Assembly: GCA_006386115.1 (NCBI GenBank)
Contig: VFIW01000010.1
Coordinates: forward strand, 186,001-250,000
Direction: 5' to 3'
Source of the DNA: Globisporangium splendens
Taxonomy: Eukaryota; Oomycota; Peronosporomycetes; Pythiales; Pythiaceae
Length of the DNA: 64,000 nucleotides
Under the pieces are notes generated by a model, which saw only the letters and a list, made by a program, of their open reading frames with translations, did no database searches and was not told where the DNA came from. Below, piece after piece: positions 42,304 through 51,214 of the stretch. The translations under genes and the position numbers were made by a program. The first letter of the stretch is position 1. Every line of letters begins with the position of its first letter.

Positions 42304-44058
42304 TCAGGCCACGCCACCACTAGCACTGGACTGTTGCGAGGCGGCGTCCAGCCACGCAAACTTGAAGGTAAAATCGACGCCGAAATGCAGCACCGACGTC
42401 TGAAGCGAAAAAACGACCCAGAGAATGAGCTTCGCTTGCACGTTCTGCCACTGGGTCTCGAGCACAAACGCCAATTGTCGGGTCGTGGATATGTGCAGCC
42501 GTCGCTGCAGCATCGCGATCATGCAAAACAGTGTGAACCCCTCAAGTAGGGCGTAGAGCACGATGAGCGAGATGTTGTGGCGAAGTGTATCTGCATCGAT
42601 CCCTTCGAGTTGAGAGTAATACGGCTTGTTTGGACCAATGAAGGCCGCTATCATGTAGATACCTGCATAGCACCGACCACGATGAGTTAGCCTCGCAACT
42701 CTCTGAACGCTTTACAAGTAGGATTCACAGGCAAGCGAACTCACAATAGACCGTGGGGATAACGACTTCTGTGAACTCAATCAGCAAAATGAACTCCGTC
42801 CGAAACAGCACTCCAAGGACATGCTGAACGAAGCGCAAGCGGTTCGCTTCGTCAAGTGCCAAGACAAGCTGTTTATCTTCTTCGGGGAGCTGGCGAATCT
42901 GTTTCGCGAGCTTTGGATGCATCGAACGAAGAGGCTGTTGCACGGGGATCTCGCTTGCCAAAGGGATAGTAAATCCAGTCCGGTTCTAGCCTCCCATGCT
43001 CATCTCTGGCTTTGTCCTTGACGAACTCTTGCTCGAACTCCCATCATGTCGAGGATATAGATCGCAGCTTCCAAGAAGTGCATTTGCTTCCACTGGGTAG
43101 CGTGTTTCATCGCTTCTACCAGCTCTTGCTCAGTCGCAGACTGTGAATCGAGCGGCCGATGCACTGTGACGTAAAACTTTCGAATCGTCTTCAATATCCG
43201 ATGCAGCGACAGGACTCCGAATACGAAATCCATTCCCAATAGCACCATCGTCGTGTGGAATGATGCGGCTGCTTGCATGCATGCTGACACGAAGAGCGCA
43301 TGGAATACTTCAACATTGAAGATGATGAACTCGGGCTTCAAGTCCTCGTGATGCCGGAGCAGGAAGCTGATCCAGTTTTTCGCAAGAATCTTCATCATGG
43401 GGAGCAAAAGTGCAAACGCCGTTTGCGAAAGCGGTCCGAGTTTCCGGAACACAAACGCGCACCCTGGGTAGATGTATGTGAACGACAGCTGGGTCATGAC
43501 GACGAAAATGCAGCGGAGAAGCTCTTTCTGCAGCTCCGAGTTGCCTTTCACCAGCCTGCCCCATAGTAGCACCATCGCGATCACGAGTAGCACCAGCGCA
43601 CTCGGCGACTCGACACCAATTGGGAATGGCATTGGGAATCCAATCTGCAGTGACATGTAGAACGCAAACGCCATCAAGCCCGCTGCGACAAAGAACGAGG
43701 CGATCACAATCTCCAGCAACCCCGTCGGCAGCCGGGCGATGAAATGGCGGCACTGCTTCAGCACGGCGAACAAGATGAGCCACGAGATGAGAAACAAGCG
43801 AAGCCAGAACATGTGCGAGTGCTTGATGTCACGCTCGGGAGGCTACAACGGGATCGAGTCCATGAGCTCGGCCATCACGAGGCATGGCAGCGGAGTGGCC
43901 ACAAGCACTGTCATCGCGCGGGAGAGACTCGTGCGTTCGCAATACAACTTGAATTGACGCAGCCGCTCAGCAGAACACTTGCCATGGAACTCAATCTGGA
44001 TCGCCTCCCAGCTGTGCACGGCGTTGAGCGAGTGGCATCGTGCCCGCGACGCTGACAT
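42304..44058 (-). pseudogene. multi-membrane protein of an oomycete family, interrupted
   Basis: The start MSASRARCHSLNAVHSWEAI leads into a typical N-terminus (ERLRQFKLYCERTSLSRA, then LPCLVMAELMDSIPL). A TAG at 43845-43843 interrupts the frame with no room for an intron. The same frame then continues with PPERDIKHSHMFWLRLF and about seven membrane helices. Near 43000 the frame changes again; an unusually short intron ending at CTAG before AACCGG could explain it. The C-terminal part resumes as LASEIPVQQPLRSMHPKLA, a membrane helix (FILLIEFTEVVIPTVY), a GTGAGT..CAG intron, and IYMIAAFIGPNKPYYSQLEG to the end. I recall multi-copy relatives in Phytophthora, of unknown function. Pseudogene is the simplest reading; stop readthrough or a sequence error are alternatives. 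Confidence 0.6.
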
Positions 44059-45787
44059 CGAACCGATGTCGAGAGGATAGCAAGTTGCTATGCTGGCAGC
44101 CAGCCCAAGTGCTGTCGTTAATGAACGGAGGGATAAAAGTATAGCAAGCACCAAGACAAGACCGGGAAGATTTGTCGCTGTCAGCAATTCCGTAGCTGTA
44201 CTGCAAGCAACACACAATGAGTGAACTGAGTAATGATCGCGCCTTCTGGTGATGAAGTGGCTGCAAGCAAGAGGTTCGGTGTGTTGCACGCTCAAAAACG
44301 AATCGAGTCACATCATAGCGCTGGCCATCGAGTGCTCAGTATGAGCAAAGTTCTACATCTGCTTGAGCCACATTTACGAGTAATTTTGGTGCGTTGATTA
44401 TCAGAGTTGCAACATTTGCCCCGCAGTGATCAATTCCGAGTTGACTCTCACTTCTGCGCATTTTAGACGTGAGAGCGGGTTAATCAGCTGTCGAATGCCG
44501 CTACTTCGGATGTCTGGAGGTCAAGCTCATAGGGAAGCATCTCACCCGAGGTCGGATCTCGACGATATCGCTATTGAATGAACAGTGCACGCGCAGGACT
44601 AAGCAAGAGTTGGTTGGAGTTGTAAACGCACGCACCAATGCCAAGGATAAAGAAGAGAAAAGCGTGCAAAACTTTCCTTGCCCTCAGACTCCGAAAGAAC
44701 ATGAAAGCGTTTCCTCCTGTTAGACGTCGACGACCTCACACCTCTGGTGACGCAGAATGCATTCTCTTTGTTTTTCGCCACTGGGCGACGCCAAGTTGGA
44801 AATGATTGTGTCAAAGAGAGTCAAGGACGGGCAAAACCAGCTGATTGTGCCGACAATAAGTTTATCGATTACTGCCACTCTCACACAGTGAAGCAGTCCT
44901 TGCCAAGGTTGTGAGCGCGAGCACCAAATGTGTGCGTATTGATGCCAATCTGCAGTGTATGAGACTTCAGCGGCGTCTCGCGATTGGACACAATACACCT
45001 CTTTTTTCTCTCGACAGGTTGAACCTTTTCATTCCAGAGTTCAACATGTGCTATTTATGCACACAATGATTATCGACGAGAGTGTCGCGAAAATTCAAAG
45101 TACAGTCCATTCTCTATTTACTGACACAGCAGAACGATCGGAAATGAGAGGGTAGAAATCTGTCTCGGATGGTCCTGTAAAGTTCAATGCACTGCTTTTT
45201 ATCAACAACAAAAGCGAATATGCAACAGTTGACGGATTCAGAATTTCAGACATCTTGGGTGCTCTCGATGCAAGGCTGGTGTACCAACAAATACATGGTG
45301 TTGTTTCTCCCCACACATTGGAGCAATACACAAAAGCGACCTGACTTCGTTGCCATCTCCTTGCTCATGTGGCGTTGATGATTTAATGTGGATGAGTGCA
45401 ACCAAACTCCCCACGCTCCCCCTCGTTGTCCCACTATGGTGGGGTCCAAACGGCTTGAACAGGGTCAGTGATGCCAGTAAATGGAGGATGTGCTGTGCAG
45501 GACACCGGCACACTTGTCTAACGCGATCAGCTAAAAAGCTGGATCATGGTCTTCTCAGTGCTGTGAATGTGTGTACCCCGTTTTAATGATCAATTATGAA
45601 GCACACGATCTTTTAACGAGTCTACTCGGTTGGAAATCACTGTGAGCTCTCTCGTAGATCTGTTTCATAGTTTCACATCCATAGCCAGCGAGCTGATTAG
45701 CAGACGTTTTGTGCTTTTTGCGCAAGCGTATCGTCAGCCAGCTTGATGCCTACACTTCGCTCCATCAACAACTTTTTCCTCTTTGAC

Positions 45788-45818
45788 CAGCTGCATGCGC
45801 ACGATTAGCATGCAGCTG
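45788..45818. repeat. 11-bp perfect inverted repeat
   Basis: CAGCTGCATGC (45788-45798) pairs exactly with GCATGCAGCTG (45808-45818) around a 9-nt loop. The arms themselves contain the palindromes CAGCTG and GCATGC. Confidence 0.65.
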
Positions 45819-46566
45819 CTTACGCATTGTCCACCTTCTCGCAGTATAATCACCCTCAGTGGTCAGTAGCGTGGTAACCTCCATAGAAAACGCGTTGATT
45901 GCCTTCCAGTGGAAGAATTGGCGCCATGAACGGCATGTGCGCAGGCTGGCGCAAAATGAGCTGAACGCGATCTCTGTGTCGAGTATCAAGTATGAAAGGG
46001 ATTCCCCATTTCTTGTTTCGTCAACAAGATCACTTCAAGGAAAAGCCGCGCAGGTTCAAGTTCAAGGTGGACATCTTGTGTCAGGTGGAGAGCGCGGATG
46101 GCTGATGCGAGCGACAGGCGCAAAGGACAATGGCGGTGCCTGCCTAACGGGGCGAGCCGCTTATTAAAACCGTTCAAGATCCCGAGGCTCTGATACGCAG
46201 GACAGCAGGAGCGAATGCTATCAGAAGCACCATGCAGGCAGGCTCGCCGAGCAGGCAAGTCTAGGGCGAGCGCTGATCGAAATGCATGATTAATCAGTAT
46301 TAACAGAGACTTTTATTTCCTACGCTAAAGCTCACATTGCTGGTGGTGTCTTCTAACATAACCACAAAACCACACAGATCCTGAAGATGGGGCTGGCAGT
46401 CTGAAGTTCGAGGCGGCGTTGCTCTTCTACGGTATCCTTCGACTCTTCTCTCTGCCTAACGTGAAGACTGAAGCGCAGGGAAAAGAAGAACGTCAGGAGC
46501 AACGTACCGTACTGGTGGTGATGGCGAGCACACGCTTTTTGAGTGTGTCGAGCCCTATTTGGAGCG

Positions 46567-46632
46567 CCATCAACAGTTGATGGCTCCTGTCCAGCGCCAA
46601 ACGCACCTGGGGACAAGTTCAAGTTGAACTTG
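46567..46632. repeat. two neighbouring inverted repeats
   Basis: CCATCAA (46567-46573) with TTGATGG (46577-46583) has outer GGAG/CTCC. CAAGTTCAA-G-TTGAACTTG (46614-46632) is a 19-mer dyad. Both lie about 250-310 bases upstream of the aquaporin start codon. Confidence 0.6.
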
Positions 46633-46876
46633 GGCGACCACCTTTTCTGGAGGGTTTCAGCGAGTGAGAGTGGAGGCGCCACTCTCAACGGAGCTACTGT
46701 GCAAGGGGGCATGATGGGGAGGAGCAGAGTTCGTGGTATGATCGTTAGTCTGTTAGTTAGGCACTGGCATACCACCGACGCCCCTAAGCCGGCCGTCTGA
46801 CTCAAGAGCTCACTCTCCAATTTGCCACGGCACAACTCCACTCCCACTGAGCCAATTCCACTCGACTCGACCGACC

Positions 46877-47767
46877 ATGACCACGGACATTCAACGCGCT
46901 TCGCACGACTACCACAACCTGGAAGAAGCCCAGAAGGACCTTGCGCACGAGGGAGAAAGCCACGCTGCCCATGCGCCACCGCAGCTGCCGTTCAAGATCA
47001 CGAACCAGCACGTGCGCGAATGCTTGTCCGAGTTCCTCTGTACGTTCATCTACTGCGCGTTTGGGCTCGGCGTGAACGCGCAAGTGACTCTCTCGAAAGC
47101 CGCGGCTGGGAACTACACGAGTGTCACGCTCGCGTGGGGAGTGGCCGTCACGATGGGGATGCACGTCGGCGGTGGCGTGAGTCACAGTCACTTGAACCCT
47201 GCGATCACGATCGCGCTCGCTGTCTGGGGCGTCTTCCCGTGGAAGAAAGTACCGGGGTACGTGATCTCGCAAACGCTCGGCGCGCTCGTCGGCTCGTTGA
47301 TGATCTACACGATGTTCTACCAGATCATTCACGCCGCCGACCCAACGAAATCCACGACTGCGACCATCTTCCACACGCACCCGAACGCGGCTGTGAACAA
47401 CTCGGCTGCGTTCATCACCGAGATGTTTGCCACGATGGTGCTCTTGATTTGCCTGCTCGCGCTTGTCGATGAGAAGAACCGCCCGACGGTCGTGCCGAGC
47501 TTCCCAAGCTGCGTCGGCATCCTTGTTGTCGGCATCGGCATGTCGTTCTCGCTGATCTCGTCGGCTGCGTTGAACCCAGCGCGCGACTTTGGTCCTCGCA
47601 TCATGCTGACGCTCGTGGGCTACGACGGCGTGTTCAGTGCCAACAACACGTACTTCTGGATCCCGATCGTCGCGCCAACTCTCGGTGCGATCATCGGCTG
47701 CGGCGTCTACCTCTTGCTGATCATGGCACACCACCCAGCCAAGGTCAACAACAAGGGCTTCTTCTAA
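46877..47767 (+). CDS. aquaglyceroporin (MIP family)
   Basis: A single exon of 296 residues. A His/Glu-rich cytosolic N-terminus of about 45 residues precedes six membrane helices with two half-helices. The first pore loop is SHSHLNPAITIAL and the second SSAALNPARDFGPR. Asp after the second NPAR is the mark of glycerol-conducting members. Loop C (residues about 155-180) is long with HTHPNAAVNN. The protein should move glycerol or small solutes and water across a membrane; the exact solute is unknown. The start follows the motif CGACCGACC, and the next in-frame Met is far downstream. Confidence 0.9.
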   Translation: MTTDIQRASHDYHNLEEAQKDLAHEGESHAAHAPPQLPFKITNQHVRECLSEFLCTFIYCAFGLGVNAQVTLSKAAAGNYTSVTLAWGVAVTMGMHVGGGVSHSHLNPAITIALAVWGVFPWKKVPGYVISQTLGALVGSLMIYTMFYQIIHAADPTKSTTATIFHTHPNAAVNNSAAFITEMFATMVLLICLLALVDEKNRPTVVPSFPSCVGILVVGIGMSFSLISSAALNPARDFGPRIMLTLVGYDGVFSANNTYFWIPIVAPTLGAIIGCGVYLLLIMAHHPAKVNNKGFF

Positions 47768-48329
47768 GCAGGAAGCGTTAAGCGTGCTCAAGTGTCAAGT
47801 GTTTCGTTTCCTCCATTGTAACTTTCTCGTTCAATGAAAACCATTGTCTTCTATTTGTGGAACTACGTAGTTTCGGTATTTCCAGAAATGACAACACTGT
47901 GCGAGGCAAGTTTCTGCATGCTGTGTTAGCGCTCGCTCTGGAGCGCAGGGCAGGTACGTGGAGAACCCTGATTCCTCACTGCGATCGCTCTGTATTCGAG
48001 TACAAGTGCGTCTGCCTTCAAATGCAGTCGGATGCAGTGTGAGATAAGCTTCGTGCAGTTGTGAAATGTCGACCACAAACGACACAACTTTGAAAACCAA
48101 TTTTGAGTTCAACCAACCATTCGACAATGTTTGCCGCAACATTTCCAGGCAAACAATAATTGCAAAATAGTCCAATTAAATACTTGTTACAAAATACGTG
48201 GTTGTTGTTGTCCATCAAAGCGAAAGTTGTACAATAGACGCAATTTAAACAGTAATTGTGATGTCGACACAGGCAATTTCTTGCAGTTCATTGTCGAGAA
48301 TCGCACGCCTACACCACCTTCACATTGGA
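47768..48329. other. aquaporin 3' flank and decayed DNA
   Basis: No gene seen. The region is AT-richer than the flanking genes and has stops in all frames. The right edge passes into the LINE remnant. Confidence 0.5.
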
Positions 48330-48900
48330 TAGAACTGGGATTTCGTAAACTGACTATTGGAACTCTCAGATGGAGGCGAGCGATTGCATGAACGCTGCGG
48401 AACTGTGGAGCTGGAACTGTTTCGTTCTGGTGTTTGCGTAGGTTGCGATTCTGACAGATGAGGGGGAACACAATGCTTCGAGTGATGTCCCATGTCAGCA
48501 CGATACCTTGTCTGTGTTCCGTCCAGCGTTGTCGGGTGGGTGAGTCGAGTCCAAGCAGTGTTTGTTGCCACGACGTGCGGTACTGGAAAAACGTTGACCA
48601 TTGATCGAGGATGAGGTTCCACGGAGAAGAGGTACGAGGGCATTCCCAGAACAGATGTCGGTGCATTTCGATCGTTGAGCAGCCGTGAACGGAATATCGT
48701 TTTGTGATGCCGCCTTGTCGCCAGACCACCATCGTTAACTTTATCCCCTCCACTTATCCAAAAAGAGCCATGGATTATGCGCGCGTTATCGGAGATTCGG
48801 ACCACTGGCATCCAATCGGAGGTAAAACCGTGGCGTTGCTGGAGCACACCTCGGTGTTTACACCACAGCCTTCGAATGTACCACATCATTTACCCAGAAA
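48330..48900 (-). mobile_element. tail of a LINE retrotransposon (zf-RVT region)
   Basis: The minus-strand frame from 48753 reads EMHRHLFWECPRTSSPWNLI, then a TLLGLDSPTRQRW run and ITRSIVFPLICQNRNLRKHQ. This is the zinc-binding region that follows the reverse transcriptase of plant- and oomycete-type LINEs: the H-x-H-L-F-W-x-C-P core with a Trp-rich helix. The first Cys pair expected before it is not found in the same frame, so the copy is frameshifted. No RT is present. Its upstream edge lies only about 50 bases beyond the stop of the ankyrin gene. Confidence 0.6.
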
Positions 48901-48952
48901 CAGGGTTCGCGTGTGTCGCTCTCAAATTGGCTTCACCCAGTCGAGACGCTTC

Positions 48953-50806
48953 TTATGGCCCCTGCATCTCGTGGACCCACTCGACAATATGGAAGCGTAG
49001 ATAGAACTTCGCCTCCTGGCTCACGACGTTTAGATCGACCATCTCTGGGTAATTGTAATAGATCCACTTGAGCATTTCCAGTCGATCGCTGGCAGCACAC
49101 ACGGCTGGGGTCTCTGGGTCACAGCCTTCCGTTCGGCGGGTGCGCAGGAAGTCTACCACTTTAAAGTGACCCGCTGCCGCAGCCTTACTCATCGCTTGTG
49201 GCGAGCATCCTTCCTGTCGGTTCTCGTGAAGCCATCGCACCATCTCCAAGTGTCCTCGTTTGGCTGCCTTATCCATGGCTTTGGTCGTACATCCTTCGAC
49301 TCGGTTCTCATGCAGCCACTTGACCACTGCCGCATGATTTCCTGCTGCAGCTTTATCCATCGCTGCCGTTGTGCAACCTTCGGTTCGGTTCGTGTGTAGG
49401 AACTGCACGACCTCCAAGTAGCCGCTACCGGCAGCACTGTCCATGGCTCTGACGGTGCAGCCTTCAGAGCGGTTGTGATGCAGGAACTTGACAACATCAA
49501 GAAAGCCGTTGCTTGCAGCCACATCCATTGCGTGCGTTGTGCATCCCTCCGCTCTGTGCTCATGAAGCCACTCGACGACACGCAAGTGTCCATTTCCCGC
49601 GGCTTCATCCATTGCTTTCGACGTACATCCTTCGCTGCGATGAGCGTGGAGGTACATAACAACCTCGAGGTGATTATTCACCGCCGCGTTGTTCATCGCT
49701 GCTAGTGTGCATCCCTCCTGGCGATTCTCATGGAGCCACTTGACTACTTTGAGATGGCCAGCGCTGGCTGCAGCATTCATCGCAAGCTTGGAACAGCCTT
49801 CTTGTCGGTTTGCGTGGAGCCATTGCACGATTTCGAGGTGGTTCCCCGCGGCGGCGCCATTCATCGCTTGCGTCGTGCAGCCTTCATGTCTGTGTGTGTG
49901 TAAAAATCTCACGACCTCCAGACGGCCATTGGTAGCCGCGATGTCCATTGCCTGAGCGGTCCAGAGCTCCATATCTTCTCCATAACTCTCGTGGAGCCAA
50001 GCCACAAGCGCGAGATGTCCATTGCGCGCGGCCGATTCGACGGCAGCAGACGTGCAGCCCTCTTTGCGGTTTTCATGAAGCCACTGTACCATCTCCATGT
50101 GGCCACTCCCAGCCGCCGAGTTCATCGCATCGGAAGTACAACCTTCCGGTCGATGAGCATGAAGCCATTGCACCACGTGCAAGTAGTTGGCTCTTGCGGC
50201 GCGGTCGAGCGTCAAATCGATGCAACCAGCGCGCGAGTGCTCATGCAACCACTGCACGACCTCCAAGTGGCCCCTTCGTGCCGCGCGATGCATTGTCGCC
50301 GTATCGCAGTCGGTATTTCGAACTGAGAACAGCCATTTCAAGACCTCGAGATGGCCATTCCACGCTGCAGCATTCACGAAATTATTCGACTCGAACCACG
50401 AACGTGCACGCTTTGGGAGTCGCTGGTAGATCCACTGAAGCACGTGGACGTGGCCTGCTCCCGCAGCGTTCTCGATCATACGCTCGTCCAACAGAGATGG
50501 ACACTTTGGCAGCAGGTACTCGAGCATGTCCACATCGCCGTTGGTCGCAGCGATGCGCATCGCTGCGCGGTACTCAGCGACCTTCTCCAGTGGAAGCAGC
50601 GCCGGCGTGGAGACGTGGTACTTGTTCGCCTCCACGGCATCGACGACGCGCTGGAGCAGCAGCAGATCGCGCGACTGCGCCGCCTTCACGACTGTCCACA
50701 GTGGCGAGGGATCCACAAACTCGTCCAGCAGCTGCGCGACGTGCGGCAGCGCATCGAGCGTCGGGGTCGCGCAGCACGCGACGCGCACGCTCGTCAGGAG
50801 ATGCAT
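48953..50806 (-). CDS. ankyrin-repeat protein with about 16 short units
   Basis: A single exon of 617 residues from the Met before HLLTSVRVACCATP (an in-frame Met at 50950 is less likely). After an N-terminal helical region (about 1-110) come about sixteen units of about 28 residues on the pattern AAxxGHLEVVxWLHxxRxEGCTxxAMD. This is shorter than the 33-residue animal ankyrin unit. The sequence is highly regular, with the EGCT turn kept in most units. The last part (DLNVVSQEAKFYLRFHIVEWV) is a cap. Proteins of this type form very large families in oomycetes; their partners are unknown. Tandem similarity makes gene conversion and unit loss likely. Confidence 0.8.
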   Translation of the reverse strand: MHLLTSVRVACCATPTLDALPHVAQLLDEFVDPSPLWTVVKAAQSRDLLLLQRVVDAVEANKYHVSTPALLPLEKVAEYRAAMRIAATNGDVDMLEYLLPKCPSLLDERMIENAAGAGHVHVLQWIYQRLPKRARSWFESNNFVNAAAWNGHLEVLKWLFSVRNTDCDTATMHRAARRGHLEVVQWLHEHSRAGCIDLTLDRAARANYLHVVQWLHAHRPEGCTSDAMNSAAGSGHMEMVQWLHENRKEGCTSAAVESAARNGHLALVAWLHESYGEDMELWTAQAMDIAATNGRLEVVRFLHTHRHEGCTTQAMNGAAAGNHLEIVQWLHANRQEGCSKLAMNAAASAGHLKVVKWLHENRQEGCTLAAMNNAAVNNHLEVVMYLHAHRSEGCTSKAMDEAAGNGHLRVVEWLHEHRAEGCTTHAMDVAASNGFLDVVKFLHHNRSEGCTVRAMDSAAGSGYLEVVQFLHTNRTEGCTTAAMDKAAAGNHAAVVKWLHENRVEGCTTKAMDKAAKRGHLEMVRWLHENRQEGCSPQAMSKAAAAGHFKVVDFLRTRRTEGCDPETPAVCAASDRLEMLKWIYYNYPEMVDLNVVSQEAKFYLRFHIVEWVHEMQGP

Positions 50807-51214
50807 TGAGCTGTTGGGGCGTTGGCAGCACTTTGAGCAATGGCGAGAGCAGCACAGCAGTGTGGCTTCTTCTTCAACATGAGGGATGAATGGGCAGAAA
50901 ATGTACCCAGTGGGGCAAATTGACTTCCGACGACCGATTGGGGTAAACATCGCAGTGGGTCACTGAGGTATGACCCACTGACTTTTGACACCCTTGCGAG
51001 CAGACAAAGAGACCGGGTTGTTCTGATTGGGGCAATTGGTGGCAGACTGGGTCATTGACAGTCTGTGTGCAGCCGAATAATCCAATCTCTGTGCACATTG
51101 TCAGTCGTATCAAACATATGATGATCTGTATGCTGTAAACTACCTTGTTACAATACGCTCAAACCTCTTCTGCCGCCCCTTTGTCACGATATAATCTCTC
51201 TCCCTGTTGTGAAC
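50807..51214. promoter_or_regulatory. divergent promoter region with a 10-bp dyad
   Basis: 408 bases separate the starts of the ankyrin gene (minus) and the membrane orphan (plus). It contains CAGTGGGTCA (50953-50962) and its exact reverse complement TGACCCACTG (50971-50980) around 8 nt. A further GGGTCA half-site occurs near 51050. It is a candidate binding site for a dimeric factor; this is inferred. Confidence 0.45.

Larger units (their letters stand above)
44059..46876. other. 2.8 kb gene-poor stretch
   Basis: No intact gene. 45155-45358 (+) reads like a protein fragment (FNALLFINNKSEYATVDGFR, then DILGALDARLVYQQIHGVV) but stops at both ends. 45859-46167 (+) is an open frame without family signal. 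Three strong inverted repeats lie at 45788-45818, 46567-46583 and 46614-46632. The aquaporin promoter occupies the right end. Confidence 0.45.

Noticed and set aside
46353..46979. 208-codon minus-strand ORF overlapping the aquaporin start
   Set aside because: It overlaps a firm gene on the other strand and shows no family signal.
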